Positions 1-14,740 are shown, counted from the first letter of the stretch. The stretch is DNA of 64,000 bases from Tenrec ecaudatus (GCF_050624435.1 NC_134542.1:7994497-8058496); one strand, 5' to 3'. Notes: generated by a model not told the origin, from the sequence alone. Numbers and translations are program-made.

Positions 1-532
1 GATGTTCCAGGTGCCAAGCCGCGGGCTTCCCGGTCGTCTCGCGTGCGTGAGAAAACTGGCCGTGAGGAGGCAGATTGAGGAGGAAAGAACTCAAGTGTCG
101 ATGAGGAGGAGCCGGAGGTTCTTTATAGATGTGTCTTTTGTCAGTGAGCTGAAACCTGGTACTGAAAGTCTGACTTTTCTAAAAATGGTAAAGTAGCAAG
201 ATCGTGTCCTCAATAGCACATCCAAAACAACTTGACTCATTCTGCTTCTACAGAGCTGTCACTCAACTCTTGAGGTGGGACCTGTGTACTTTGTGGTTAG
301 ATACGTTTCCATTACACCACACTTCTATGGGTACATTTTGAAATTTTATCTGCCCGTTTTACAAATATTCTGCAAAAGAAAAGCAACTTCCTCCCACAAG
401 CTTATATTCCTGTCACTGCTTTTCCTTCCAGTGGGTTTGCTAATAATTTGTCAGATTCGGTTTGTTGGCATCACCGGAGGCTCAGAGGAGGAATGAATTC
501 CATTTTTTGAGTTCGTCACATGCTGTCGTTGT
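1..532. other. Unrecognised sequence at the left edge
   Basis: I recognise no gene or repeat family here. The short open frames have no recognisable domains. A run of ordinary intergenic or intronic sequence ends where an RTE fragment begins near 533. Confidence 0.4.
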
Positions 533-1168
533 CGTCGTTAGGTTCTGTTGAGTCCATTCCTACCGACTGACCCTTGCACCACAGGCGGAACCCCCGCCCG
601 GCCCTGCGCCGTCCTCACCACGGCTCTGTTTGAGCCTGTTGTTGCAGCCACCGGGTCAGCCCATCTCAGGGAAAGTCTTCTTTTTTTGATGACCTGCTGC
701 TGGGCCACTTTTTCAGGGCCTGGGCTCTCCTAAAAACACGTCCAAAGGACATGAGACGCAGTCTCTCCGTCCTTGCTTCTAAGGAGCATTTGGCTGTATT
801 TCTTCCAAGCTAGATTTGTCTCTCTAGTAGTCCACGACACTTTCCATATTGTCAGCTCTGTAACTCAGCCGCAGAGGTTCTCCCTCAGGCTTCCCTCGTC
901 AGTGTCCAACTTTCACATGCCTATGGGGTGATTGGAAACACTACGGCTTGGGCCAGGCACACCCTGGTCCTCAGAGTGACATCCTTGCTCTTCAACACCT
1001 TAAGGAGGCCTTGCACCCCACGTGTGCCTAAGGGAGTACCATCGTTTGATTTCTTAACAAATGCTTCCGTGGGCATTGATGGCAAATCCAAGCAAAATGA
1101 AATCCTTGACAACTTCAGTCGTTTCTCCATTGATCATGCTGCTGTCTATTGGCCCCAGTGTGAGGATT
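533..1168 (-). mobile_element. RTE (BovB-like) LINE fragment, 3' end and RT C-terminal region
   Basis: On the minus strand this reads as the end of an RTE polyprotein followed by its 3' tail. The minus-strand frame at 921-1130 contains the motif KDVTLRTRVCLAQAVVFPIT, typical of the region after the reverse transcriptase palm in BovB/RTE elements. The + strand start (GTTGAGTCC...ACTGACCC) is the characteristic 3' end, which resembles the AfroSINE tail. Stops and frame changes show it is dead. Confidence 0.85.
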
Positions 1169-1794
1169 AGTGTATTTGTTTGTGTAACTGAAAATCCAGT
1201 AAAAATTTTTTCACAGAGGGCGGCGCACCATCACTGACCACGTGTCTCACTTTTGTAAGTTCATTATCCGCCGTCTGTCGTTCTCCATAGGACTCATTCC
1301 TGAAGGACAGTCTTGGAGGTGGAACTCTTTGGACCACATTTTCCTGGGTTTGGGATTGTGGAAAACCTTTTTAGGTTAATGATTCTCCAGAACCAAGAGT
1401 AGAAGGATAATTTGTCCTCAGACTCCCTCCTGAAGTCCTTAGGAGGCCCAAGGATCTTCCTCCAGCCAGTGTGATCCTCTGAACCTGTGACCTCCCCAGT
1501 TCCTGTCCAAGGTCACGGTCACTGGCTCAGGTCAAGTTTGTCAGCCCCTGGACTCTTCCTTCTGGATGTCTCTTTTGGACAGCCAGCCACATTCTCTCAA
1601 GCTCAGTGCTCTTGCTAAATGTTTAGGAGGTCAGGCCTGGGGCCACGGGGTGGGACAGGGCCTTCAGGCGGTGTGGGCTCTTTGGGGGGACGTCTAGGGG
1701 TGAGTCTGAGAATGGGTAGCATGCACATGTTTCTGAGGGTGGGTTTGTGTGACTGTGCTTCTGGCTCTCCAGCTTCTTATGCCAGTGTGTGATT
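1169..1794. other. Unrecognised intergenic sequence
   Basis: No coding potential or known repeat was identified between an RTE fragment and a GT-rich tract. Confidence 0.35.
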
Positions 1795-2060
1795 TGTCTG
1801 GATAAGAAATGGGAGTGTGTGTGAGTGTGCCTGTGGGATCATTAGCATGTGTGGGTGTCCGTGTGTGTATCAGTGTGTGTGTGTGTCTGGGTTGGTGGAT
1901 GGAACGTGTGTGTGAGTATATGCACAAGTGTAGGCACAGGTGAGCGTGCATGCGCTTGTGTGTGTGCAAGCTTCTTGCATGTCTTTGGATGAATCTGTGC
2001 ATGTAGGTGGGTGGGTGGGTGGGTGGATGAGTGTGTGTGTGTGGTCTGTCTGCCCCATGG
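1795..2060. repeat. Degenerate GT-rich low-complexity tract
   Basis: Imperfect TG/GTGTGTGG-type repeats, including a run of GTGG units near 2008-2025. The complementary CA-rich strand keeps all reading frames open, so the long minus-strand frames here (threonine/histidine-rich) are artefacts of the repeat. Confidence 0.8.
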
Positions 2061-2067
2061 TGGTGAT

Positions 2068-2495
2068 TGGTGGTAGGTGCTGTTGAGTTGGTTCTGACCC
2101 ATAGCGACTCTGGTACGACAGAAGGAAACACTGCCCGGTCCTGCCCCATCTCGCCATCGTTCTTGTGTCTGAGCCCGTGGTTGCAGCCATCACACCCATC
2201 CTTCTCCTCGAGGTCTTCCTCTCTCCCCGCCTTACTACCGTACCAGACATCACGTCCTCCTCCAGGGGCAAAGTCTCGCCATCCTGCTTCGAAGGAACAT
2301 TCTGGCTGTGCTTCTTCCAGGACAGATGTTTGTTCTTTAGGAATCCCATGGTGCTTTCAACCTTCTTGGCCAGCCCCACAATTTACATGCACTCACCGAG
2401 CCTTCCTCAGCCTCCTGGATTCAGTGTCCACCTTTCACATGCATAGGTGGTGATGGAAAACACCATGGCTTGGGTCAGGCACACCTCAGCCAGGC
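2068..2495 (-). mobile_element. RTE (BovB-like) LINE 3' fragment
   Basis: Same 3'-terminal unit as at 533 and 11602: it opens on the + strand with GGTGCTGTTGAGTTGGTTC, then GACCCATAGCGAC, followed by the Cys/Arg-rich end of the RTE polyprotein on the minus strand. It ends in the TGGCTTGGGTCAGGCACACC block, which corresponds to the CLTQAMVF motif of the protein. Confidence 0.85.
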
Positions 2496-2588
2496 ACACA
2501 CATGCCTCTGTGTATGTATGTGTGTGTGTGGGCACAAGTACATGTGCTTGTGGGTGCATGTGCTTCTGTGTGGCTTGGTGTGTGGTGT

Positions 2589-5671
<3,083 letters not shown>

Positions 5672-5980
5672 GTCACCATGCCGTCTGTTCTGACCCATCG
5701 CGACTCATGCAGGACAGAGTCACACCCTGCTTAGGCCTGCGTCACCCTCACAAGTGTGATGTGCCTGAACCCATCTCGCAGCCTTTGTGTCAACGCGTCT
5801 CGCCGAGGGCCTTCCTCTGGTTCTCTGCCTCCTCACTTTACCAAGTAGGCTGTCCTTCTCCAAGGACTGGTCTCTCCTGGCAGCACGTCTAAAGGATGTG
5901 AGATGAAGCGTGCGTGCCATCCTTGCCTCTAAGGAGAGCTCTGGCCCTACTTCTTCTACAACAGATTCTTTTGTCCTTTG
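5672..5980 (-). mobile_element. RTE LINE 3' end, broken by a LINE insertion
   Basis: The minus-strand frame at 5720-5920 carries the RTE C-terminal pattern R-DQSLEKDSLLGKV-QR-RGRPS-R. It stops at 5980, where a poly(T)-led minus-strand LINE-type insert begins. When RTE sequence resumes at about 6432 it has skipped several hundred bases of the protein. Either the insertion came with a deletion or these are two separate RTE copies. Confidence 0.8.
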
Positions 5981-5984
5981 TTAA

Positions 5985-6431
5985 AAATTATTTTTATTTA
6001 TATTTAATCATTTTATTGGGGGTTCATACAACTCTTATCACAAGCCATCCATCCATCCATTGTGTCAAGCACATTTGTACATTTGTTGCCACCATCATTC
6101 TCAAAACATTTGCTTTCTGCTTGAGCCCTTGGTATCAGCTCTTCATTTCCCCCCTCCCCCCTCATTCCCTCCTCCCTCACAAACCCTTGATAATTTATAA
6201 ATTATTATTTTGTCATATCTTACACTGTCTGACGTCTCCCTTCACCCACTTTTCTATTGTCCACCCCCCAGGGAGGAGGTTATATGTAGATCCTTGTAAT
6301 CAGTTCCCCCTTTCCATCCCACCCTCCCTCCACCGTCCTGGAATTGCCACTCTCACCACTGGTCCTGAAGGGATCATCCGTCCTGGATTCCCTGTATTTC
6401 CTGTCATTATACCTTCCTCCAATTCGGACAC
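5985..6431 (-). mobile_element. LINE-type (probably L1) 3'-end insert
   Basis: On the minus strand this ends with a poly(A)-type tail and a CCCCCAATAAAATGATT-like signal (seen on + as AATCATTTTATTGGGGG near 6006). It shares the block containing AATTTATAAATTATTATTTT with the inserts at 7132, 24020 and 28142. It carries no open frame of its own. I take it to be a 5'-truncated L1 3' UTR, though the family is not certain from the sequence alone. Confidence 0.65.
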
Positions 6432-7131
6432 CTCATTCTTCTTCCTATAAACCAGCCTCTGTGATTCTTTGCTCAGTGTACAGATTGAACAAGTATGGTA
6501 AGAGGATATAGCCTTGATCCATACCATTCCTAATTATAAACCATGTGAAATTCCCTTGTTCCAGTCACACAACTGTCTCATGATCCATATACAAGTTCCG
6601 CATGAGCACAATGAAAAGTTCTGGAATCCCATTCTTCTGCACAGTCTGCTATGACCCACACAGTACGATGCCTTGGCAGAGTTACTAAAAGCAAAAGTAA
6701 GCATCCTTCTGGCACTCTCTGCTTTCAGCCAAGACCCATCTGACATCAGCAATGGTCTTTGCTCCATATCCTCCTCTTAATTTGGCCGGAACCTCTGGCA
6801 GCTTCCTGCTACACCGTGGTTGGGAAATCTTCAGCAACATTTTACTTGCCTGTGATCTCAGTGAGGTCACTTTTCTTTGGAATGGGTACAAATATGGATT
6901 TCATCCAATCAGTTGGCCAAGTAGCTGTCCTCCAAGTTTCCTGGCTTAGAGGACTGAGTACTTCCAGTGCTTCATCAGCTTGTTCAAGTATTTCACTTGG
7001 TATTCCATCAATTCTTGAAGCCTTGCTTTGGGCTGATGCTTTCAGTGCAGCTTGAACTTCTTTCTTTGGCACCATTGTTTCTTGCTCATATGCTGCCTCC
7101 TGAAGTGGTGGAATATTGGACAGTTCTTTTT
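6432..7131 (-). mobile_element. RTE LINE, reverse transcriptase domain
   Basis: Minus-strand frames show the N-terminal RT region. The protein at 6842-7195 contains KKEVQAALKASAQSKASRID-GIPSEILEQA and KSIFVPIPKK, the conserved start of the RTE/BovB RT domain. The frame at 6685-6891 follows with KMLLKISQPR and the DVRWVLAESRECQKDAYFCF pattern. The reading frame shifts between pieces, so the copy is inactive. The element is interrupted at 7131 by a 1,076-bp insert and continues at 8208. Confidence 0.88.
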
Positions 7132-8207
7132 TTGTTGTTTTTGTTTTGTTTGTTTGTTTGTTTTGTGTTAATCGTTTTATTAGGGGCTCATACAACTCTT
7201 ATCACAATCCATACATACATCGATTGTGTAACGCACATCTGTACATTTATTGCCCTCATCATTCTCAAAACATTTGCTCTCTACTTAAGCCCTTGGCATC
7301 AGGTCCTCATTTTTTTCTCCTCCCTTCCCGCTCCCACTCCCTCATGAGCCTTGATAATTTATAAATTATTATTTTGTCATATCTTGCCCTACCCGACGTC
7401 TCCCTTCATCCATTTTTCTGTTGTCCATGTAGATCACATGTAGATCCTTGGGAGGAGGTCACATGTAGATCCTTGTAATCGGTTCCCTCTTTCCAACCCA
7501 CTCTCCCTCTACCCTTCCAGTATCGCCACTCTCATCCCTGGTCCTGAAGGTGTCATCCGCCCTGGATTCCCTGTGTTTCCAGTTCCTATCTGTACCAGTG
7601 TACATACATCCTCTGGTCTAGCAAGACTTGCAAGGTAGAATTTGGATCATGATAGTGGCAGGGGGAGGGGGCAGGAAACATCTAGGAACTAGAGGAAAGT
7701 TGTATTTTTCATTGGTGTTACATTGCACCTTGACTGACTCGTCTCCTCCCCTAGACCCCTCTGAAGGAGATCTCCAGTGGCCGACAAATGGGCTTTAGGT
7801 CTCCACTCGGCACGTCCCCCTTCATTCACTGTGGTAAGATTTTTTTGTTCTGATGATGCCTTATACTTGATCCCTTCGACACCTCATGATCACACAGGCT
7901 GGTGTGCTTCTTCCATGTGGGCTTTGTTGCTTCTGAGCTAGATGACTGCTTGTTCACCTTCAAGCCTTTAAGACCCCTGACACTATACCTTTTGATAGCC
8001 GGGCACCATCAGCTTTCTTCGCCACATTTACTTATGTACCCATTTGTCCTCAGCAATCATATCATGGAGGTGTGCACCCAATGATGTGATTTTTTGTTCT
8101 TTGATGCCTGATAACTGATCCCTTCGGCACCTTGTGATCACACAGGCTGGTGTGTGCTTCCATGTGGGCTTGGTTGCTTCTGAGCTAGATGGCTGCTTGT
8201 TGATCTA
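7132..8207 (-). mobile_element. LINE-type insert (1,076 bp) nested in RTE, with 13-bp target duplication
   Basis: Exact flanking duplications of GACAGTTCTTTTT lie at 7119-7131 and 8208-8220. The host RTE reads through once the insert and one duplicate are removed. The insert points leftward, with an A-rich tail and AATAAAA-type signal at its left end. Its right part contains a partly repeated block of about 245 bases (the GATCACACAGGCTGGTGTG segment occurs near 7892 and again near 8137). No coding frame is visible. It is probably an L1 3' UTR region moved by L1 machinery. Confidence 0.8.
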
Positions 8208-9870
8208 GACAGTTCTTTTTGATAGAGTCACTCGGTATATTTCCTATTTCCTCTTGATGCTTCCTGCATCATGCAATGCTTTGTCCATAGAATCTTTCAA
8301 AATTGCAACTAGAGGCGTGCATATTTTCCTGAGCTCTTTCCACTTAAGATACACTGAGCATGTTTGTCCTTTATGATTTTCTAACTCTAAGTCTTTGTGC
8401 ATTTCATTATAGTACTTTACATTGTCTCCTTGAGCTGGCCTTTGAAATGATCTATTCTGCGTTTTGGTTGAATCAGTTCTTCCATTTGTTTTAGCTACTC
8501 TACGATGAAGAGCAAGTTTCAGAGTCTCTTTGGCATTAACTTTGATTTTTTTTCTTTCCTGTATTTTTAATGACCTTTTGCTTTCTTCATGAATGTTCTT
8601 GCTCAGGTCTTCTGTCAGGTATTCAATGCATCATATCTGTTCTTAAGATATTCTTGAAATTCAGGTGGATAGACTCAAGGTAAATTTTTGGCTCAGTCCA
8701 ATTTGTGGACTTATTTTTATTTTCTTGGGCTTTCTCTGAACTTAGAGATTATCAATCAACGTCCTGTTCCACAGTCAGCCTCTGGCTTGATTTTAGGTAC
8801 TGATGTTGAGCTTCTCCATTTTCTCTTCCCACAGATATAGTCAACTTTATTTCTGTGTTTTCCATCTAGAGAAGTTCATGTGTATCATCTCCTTTGTTGA
8901 AAAATAAAAAGGTATTTGCTATGAACAAGTCCTTGGTCTTGCAAATTCTATCATGCCATCTCCAGCTTCATTTCTATCACCAAGACCGTGGTTCCCAACT
9001 GCAGTTCCTTCCTCTTTGTTTCCAGCTTTTGCATTCCAGTTGCCAATAATTATCAATACATGTTGGTTGCATGTTTGACCAACTCCTGTAGAATGCTTCA
9101 GTTTCTTCATCACTAGCTGCTGTGGTTGGTGCATAAATCTGAGTAATAGATCGATTGGATTTCCTTGAAAGCAGACAGATCCGATCCTGTCACAGCCAGC
9201 ACTGTAGCTCAAGATGGATTTTGCAATGTCCTTTTGGACAATGAATGCAACACCATGCCTCTTGGTTGTGCTGTTCCCAGCAGAGGAAATCATATGTTTC
9301 CTGATTCAAAATGGCCAGCACCCGTCCATTTCAGCTCACTCACTCATGCTTAGGAGACCAATCATTATGTGTTCCGTTTCATTTTTGACCACTTCCGATT
9401 TTCCTAGATTCATACTTTGCACATTCTAAATCCTGATCATAAGACGATTTTGCAGCTATTTCTCCTCCCCCACCAGCAAATGAAGATCCTGAAAGCTCCA
9501 CTCCCCAGGCCTTATGCCACTCATGACACCGTGATCGACTCCACTCCGAGACATCAGCTCCTCCTCAGCCACATTTCCAGAGCCCTCCGACCCGACAGCT
9601 CATCCTCCGGAGCCACCTCCAAAAGTGCTCTGCTTCCATTCATTAGACCTTCAGTTCTGACAATGTTTCGAAGCTCTGCATGAGGTTCTCCGGGGCTTCT
9701 TCCTCTGAAGTGAGCGGCTGATTCCTCTTCATTGTCTATTCCTAGTCTGGAAATCCTCTGAAACCTGTTCGCTTTGTTGGTCCTGCTGGCAATCCCAGTG
9801 ACAGCTTCCAGCATCGCCGCAACACATCAGCCACCACCGTATGACAAACTGACAGACAATTGGTGGGCGC
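8208..9870 (-). mobile_element. RTE LINE, endonuclease domain and 5' region
   Basis: The minus-strand frame at 8919-9293 has the APE-type endonuclease signature of RTE elements: KRHGVAFIVQKDI, then IIGNWNAKAGNKEEG, then NHGLGDRNEAGDGMIEFA. Sequence beyond 9430 corresponds to the 5' region of the Afrotherian RTE and ends near GACAAACTGACAGACAATTG at about 9842-9861. With the pieces at 5672 and 6432 this is the most complete RTE in the window. Stops and frameshifts make it non-functional. Confidence 0.85.
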
Positions 9871-10127
9871 CTTTTGTAGAGAGGAGGAAACTGAGGCCAT
9901 GGGGAGGCTGTCTGAGGTGGTGCTTGGTCTAGAATCAGGTGTGCTTTGTCTCAGGAGGCCAGGAAAGGTGGAATCAGGGTGTGCGGAGAGAAGGCCTGGC
10001 TCAAGGTGAAGATGGGGCACTCAGTAAGGGAACCGGGCTTTGCTTAGGTCGGCTGGGCAGCAGGAAGATGCCAGGACCACGTGTGCAGGCCAGCATAGAC
10101 CGCCCACAGTAAAGCACACCTTCACGT

Positions 10128-10295
10128 TGGAAAGAGTCCCGGTGGTGCAGGGTTTCAAGCGCTCGGCTGCAAAGGGAAAGGTCCTTGGTCAGAACCCGGC
10201 AGTGAGCCGTAGAGAAGGAGGTTGCAGTCTGCTCCTGTAACGATTGACAGCCTTGGAAACCCGATGGGGCAGTTCTACTCTGTCCTGGGCCAGGT
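10128..10295 (+). mobile_element. AfroSINE (tRNA-derived SINE)
   Basis: Head GTCCCGGTGGTGCAG, a box B-like CTTGGTCAGAACC, and the body GGAAACCCGATGGGGCAGTTC define the Afrotherian SINE in forward orientation. The 3' end is truncated or diverged. Confidence 0.8.
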
Positions 10296-10984
10296 GAGGG
10301 TTGGGGTGGGGTTTGCTACGAGTTGTCTTGCTGGTGAAATAGAGGTAAAGTCAAGGGTGTTAACTCAATATCAGGCCTGTGTCCTGGCAAGACTGAGCTT
10401 CATTAATAATCACTCTGAATGGAAGAGAGAAAGAGGAAAAGCTGTTTGTTAGGAGGCTGGCCAATGGAACATCCAAAAGAACTAAGCTGCTTAGCCAGTG
10501 CTCAAATCATTCCAATTTCCAACAGATATTTATACTAATTTCTGCTAGCCATTTTAATCAAGTATTACATGCAGGTGGACTATCATGTTTAAGATATATG
10601 TCAGGCAACGCACTCTTAGGTTTGAGGGATAAGGAATCTGGAGGGATTCTTTGTTTTGTTTTTAAAGATATATGTTTACAGTCCATCTCAAGAAACGAAA
10701 TCAATGACAATGTGCTATAAGATCCTCCATATATGTGGTACTTTGCTCCACCCACCCCCCACCCCGCAACACCTTTCTCTGTTCCCGACTGTCCTTGGCC
10801 GTCTCATCCAAGTCCTGTCCATTAATGTATAAACCACTTTCTTCTTATTGTTCCTTATAACAATGGCGATATTACATAATTATCTTTGTAAGATTGACCG
10901 AATTTTCTAAGCATAATGTTCTTTAGTTTTGGCCATGTCTTGTGGTGCTTAGGAGGGTTGTCATTGTTATTTGTTTGTTTGTTT
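10296..10984. other. Unrecognised sequence with an old LINE-like stretch
   Basis: The part from about 10650 to 10950 (containing TAAGCATAATGTTCTTTAG) resembles the 3' region of old mammalian L1 families in reverse orientation, interrupted by the SINE at 10985. The rest is unassigned. Confidence 0.35.
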
Positions 10985-11115
10985 TTAACCAAGACTGTAA
11001 TTCTTTATGGGAGTAGAAATCCTTGTCTTTCTTCTGCGGAATGGCCGGTGGTTTTGAACTGCTGACCTTGAAGTTAGCAGCCCAACTCGGGACCACTACG
11101 CCACTAGGATTTCCT
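10985..11115 (-). mobile_element. AfroSINE
   Basis: Reverse-strand copy: GGGAGTAGAAATCCTTGTC, then TTGAACTGCTGACCTTGAAG, TTAGCAGCCCAACTC and ACCACTACGCCACTAGG, which is the complement of the tRNA-like head. Confidence 0.88.
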
Positions 11116-11601
11116 TCCATAAGTGCACCCCTCATAGAAGAACTACTGGAAGTTCGACATACTTGCTGTACTTGATCTATGAAGATTCTAATCCATCTCA
11201 GCCAGATTTTTAAAAATGGCCAATCATGACACACTATTTTAAAATTTACTCTTCACCAACCAGGAAACTGAAGGAATCTATTCCCTAGTCTCCACTCCAA
11301 CCCCACATCTCTCCAGGTGACTTCAATGTTAGAATACTGTCCCCTCCAGCATTCTCATGAACAGGACTTTATCAAGTCTTTCCCTCCAACCCTTGGGCCA
11401 CCGCCAAGGGGGAATAAAATCCTGGATTCATCTGTCACAATGAGGGGAGGAGAAGGAAACAATACGAACTTGGAAGCTCACCTTGGACCGTAAAGTAACC
11501 CGTAACTGTGCCAATGGCAATGGGGGTAGATGACTAATCCAAGAACATGGGCCAAGACTTCATGCAGGCTCTTTAAGACACAAGAGGGGGAGGTGTGGAT
11601 A
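11116..11601. other. Unrecognised sequence
   Basis: No gene or repeat recognised. The first hundred bases may continue the old LINE interrupted by the preceding SINE. Confidence 0.3.
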
Positions 11602-11935
11602 TGTTGTTGTTGTGAGGTGCCATTGAGTCAGCCCTGACCCACAGACACCTTGGAATGGGAGGCAACACTGCCTGGCCCCTGGCCATCCTCAGCATTGTTC
11701 CTGGGCTTGCGCCCTTGTTGCAGCCACTGTGTCCATCCATCTCACTGAGGGCCTTCCTCTCTTTTGCTTCCCCTCCACTTTCCCAATCACAATGTCTTCT
11801 CCAAGGACGGTCTCTCCAGACCACATGCCTAAAGAATGTGAGATGGAGTCTCGCCATCCTTGCCTCTAGGAGCACTCTGGCCAAACTTCTTCCAAGACAG
11901 ATTTGCTTGTCCTTGATCAGTCCATGGTACTTACC
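11602..11935 (-). mobile_element. RTE LINE 3' end
   Basis: Starts on + with GAGGTGCCATTGAGTCAGCC and runs through the standard RTE 3' end. The minus-strand frame at 11573-11884 shows the degraded ARMARLHLTFFRHVVWRDRP segment. Length and position match the other 3'-end copies. Confidence 0.85.
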
Positions 11936-13342
11936 TTAAAATGGTAACTCTGCTTCCATAGTTCAGAGTTCTTTCCTCCCTGAATTTGAAAGAAGGGCAA
12001 GGCGTGGATACCCAACTTAACCAGGACGTTGTGGTCTTTGTAGTATTCATGGGGAAGTCTCCCTTGGATGTTATGGGAATTCTGCACCTAAGACACCCAT
12101 CTTTTGAAGACTACCTTTGCCTAACTTCCACCTATTCAGGGCATCTCAAGGTCCCTTCAGGGTCATAAACAGCTACCGGTAGGAAGATTCGGAGTACAGT
12201 ACAGAAGCCCTAAAAGAAGTAACCAGAACCATGAAAAGAGCTACAGGCGAGTTACACACAGGTGTCTGAACCTGCTAGGGGCCCACCTTAGAGGCGAGGT
12301 GGGCCTTTGCTTGCTAAAAGAGAACATTGTAAGGCGATTTCAGGAAAAGAGGACATGGTGAGCTCCAGGAACACACGGTGCTGGTCTCTGTAAATAGGAC
12401 GTGGGTGGCTTCCTCCTCGTCCTAGAAGGAGCTGATTCCTGAGGAGCCAAGGCTGTCACACGTTGGACCCTCCCACCAGGAAGGCAGCCAGACACCCACC
12501 TAGGCTCCCTTGGTCACTCTTTAATTCTGGAAGGCGAGAGGGCGGGGCAGGGCCAAGGTGGTTGGGAAGCGAGGCCTCTTCTTCCTGCCATGACTCCCTG
12601 GAGGGCGAGGCCTTGGGCACTTGCTCCCTGGACCACCCCTTATGAATTCAACCCTTTGAGACTTTCCAGAACAACCATCTCCTCCGAGAGGACCCCCTGT
12701 TACTCTCTCGATGAGAGTCATTAGCCAATGACAGGCAGGGGCAGACCCTTCAGGACAGGGAGGTCGACCATGAGGCGTTACGTCCAAAAACCCCACTGTG
12801 GACACTGCACACAAGACTCGTCCCTTTGTGTTAAAGGGGGAAATAAGATTACACGGGGTTGTGTGTCCAGACAGACTCTCGGAAAGAAGCAGTGATCAGG
12901 CAGTACTTGTCTGAGGGGTAGGTGGGGATGGCTGGGGGCCATGTTGGGGCTGAGTCATTTTACTCTATCTTGCTATATGTCTAAGACTATGTTAGAGAAG
13001 TCTCATGTTTAGGGTCCCAGTTCGTACACCCTGGGTTTATTCCAAGCAGCATGTCTCTGGGGTCAACAGGTGGCTGCAGACAAGCTCTCCCCGGCAGACA
13101 GTTGTAGCTTTATGAGGATGCCTTCCCAAAGAGGTCCAATCAAAACAGGCTTCCCAGGCATCTGTTGGGTCAGTTCCGTTCAAGGCCAAGTGGTCAGCTC
13201 AGGGGCTTGTGGTGACTCATTTTGGGGACCCCAAAATAGTAATCTTGGTAGATTTTCTCCATTGACATAGCTCAGTCATAGGAAGGTGTTTTAAGAACAT
13301 TGCAAACTGCACTGGTGAGAAAAAGGCCAGGAAATTAGGCTG

Positions 13343-13345
<3 letters not shown>
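11936..13345. other. Unrecognised intergenic sequence
   Basis: About 1.4 kb without a gene or a repeat I can name. Open frames of up to 97 codons have no recognisable features. Confidence 0.35.

Positions 13346-13397
<52 letters not shown>
13346..13397. repeat. (AT)n microsatellite
   Basis: About 26 uninterrupted AT dinucleotides. The minus-strand frame through it encodes an isoleucine-tyrosine run that is an artefact. Confidence 0.97.
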
Positions 13398-13399
<2 letters not shown>

Positions 13400-13570
13400 C
13401 CCTCCTTCATTACGTCATTGCCTCTGCTCATTCTTCGCGGACAGCAAGGGCTGTCCTGAGAGAATTTCCGTGGGAAGCTCACTCCATCCACCCTCCTGCC
13501 CTGCCCTTCCCCTCCCAGAGTTCTTTTCCTTGCCCAGACTCAAAGAACATTGAAAAGAAACGTGACTTAG

Positions 13571-13707
13571 CTGATCCCAAGGGCTCAATAGAAAGTAAAT
13601 GTCTAAAAATCATGATGGCAACATAGGGACAAATATGCTTGAGACAATTGATGCATGGATTTTTATAAGAGCTGTAAGAACCCCCAATAAAATGATCTTT
13701 TAATAAA
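13571..13707 (+). mobile_element. Short LINE-type 3' end with imperfect target duplication
   Basis: A 5'-truncated copy ending in CCCCCAATAAAATGATC and an A-rich tail. The flanks AAAGAAACGTGACTTAG (5') and AAAGAAACATGATTTGAG (3') are recognisable as an old duplication whose differences are mainly C/T transitions. Confidence 0.7.
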
Positions 13708-13796
13708 AAAGAAACATGATTTGAGCCCCCAAGGCTGCCCAAACTGTTGTTTTGACATGTTGGAAACTGGAGAGCGCAGAATCCTTCAAGGAAGGT

Positions 13797-13966
13797 TACT
13801 CGCTGCCGTTGAGCCGATTCAAGAACTGCTCCTTGGGGTTTCCAAGGCTGCACGTCTTTACAGAGACAGACTGCCTTCTCTTTCTCCCTCCGAGCAGCGG
13901 GTGGGTTTGAACCGCTGACCTTTCAGTTAGCAGCCCAACATTTAATACTCTGTGTCACCAGGGCTC
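13797..13966 (-). mobile_element. AfroSINE
   Basis: Complement of the SINE: CGCTGCCGTTGAGCCGATTC, then TTTGAACCGCTGACCTTTC, TTAGCAGCCCAACA and CACCAGGGCTCC. Confidence 0.9.
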
Positions 13967-13984
13967 CGGGAAGACCTCAGTCAC

Positions 13985-14168
13985 CCCCTTACTGCTATTG
14001 AATCAATTCTGAAGCTCAGTGACCCTACAGGACAGAGTAGAACGTCCCTGGGGGTGTCGAGACTGTGAATCTCTACAGGAGTAGAAAGCCTCATCTTTCT
14101 TCCTTGCAGCAATGGGTGGTTTTGAACAGCTAACTTGACGGTTAGCAGCCCAACACGCCGGGGCTCCT
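13985..14168 (-). mobile_element. AfroSINE
   Basis: Second minus-strand SINE about 20 bases from the previous one. It has TGACCCTACAGGACAGAGTA and CTCTACAGGAGTAGAAAGCC; the end is GGTTAGCAGCCCAACACGCC, then GGGGCTCC. Confidence 0.88.
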
Positions 14169-14326
14169 CCAGAGAAACGCTACAGAGCTGGAACCACCGG
14201 TCTTTGGACGCGCACAGACCTGGAGGCTGTGTTAAGAAACAACAGCTTCATGTTTTGATATTGCTGCTTAATAGTCTTCAATAAGATTTTGTAGCAGGAC
14301 TTTTAGACTCACTCTCGCTATCTGCA

Positions 14327-14349
14327 TGTGTGTGTGTGTGTGTGTGTGT
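14327..14349. repeat. (TG)n microsatellite
   Basis: A short perfect TG tract of about 11 units. Confidence 0.9.
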
Positions 14350-14549
14350 ACATACCCCCATGAGCATATTCAAACATACATATTCATGAGCATGCGACTG
14401 GACATTTCAATAAAAAGCAAGGGCAGTAATACACAGAAATACTTTTAAATATCTAAGGCTACTTTAAAGAGGAGACGTGGTACCCCTCTCGGTGGGTCCC
14501 TCAGAGCAGGTCCCCCACCACCCACACCCACAATGCTGGGCCTCTAGAT

Positions 14550-14740
14550 CAGCGGTTCTCAGCCTGTAGGTGGCAACTCCTTTGGGGGTTGAGCAACCCT
14601 CTCACAGGGGCTGCCCGATTCGTCACAGTAGCAAAATGACAGTGATGAAGTAGCAACGAACATAACTTTATGGTTGGGGCCACCACCCCATGAGGAACTG
14701 TATGAAAGGGCCGAGGCATGAGGAAGGTTGAGAACCACTG
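14550..14740 (+). mobile_element. SPIN-type hAT transposon (non-autonomous, 191 bp)
   Basis: Begins CAGCGGTTCTCAGCC and ends GGTTGAGAACCACTG, the SPIN terminal inverted repeats; the interior has CACAGTAGCAAAATGACAG and ATGAGGAACTGTATG. Flanking octamers CTCTAGAT and ATCCAGAT match at 6 of 8 positions and fit the hAT target preference around TCTAGA. No transposase is encoded. Confidence 0.92.
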
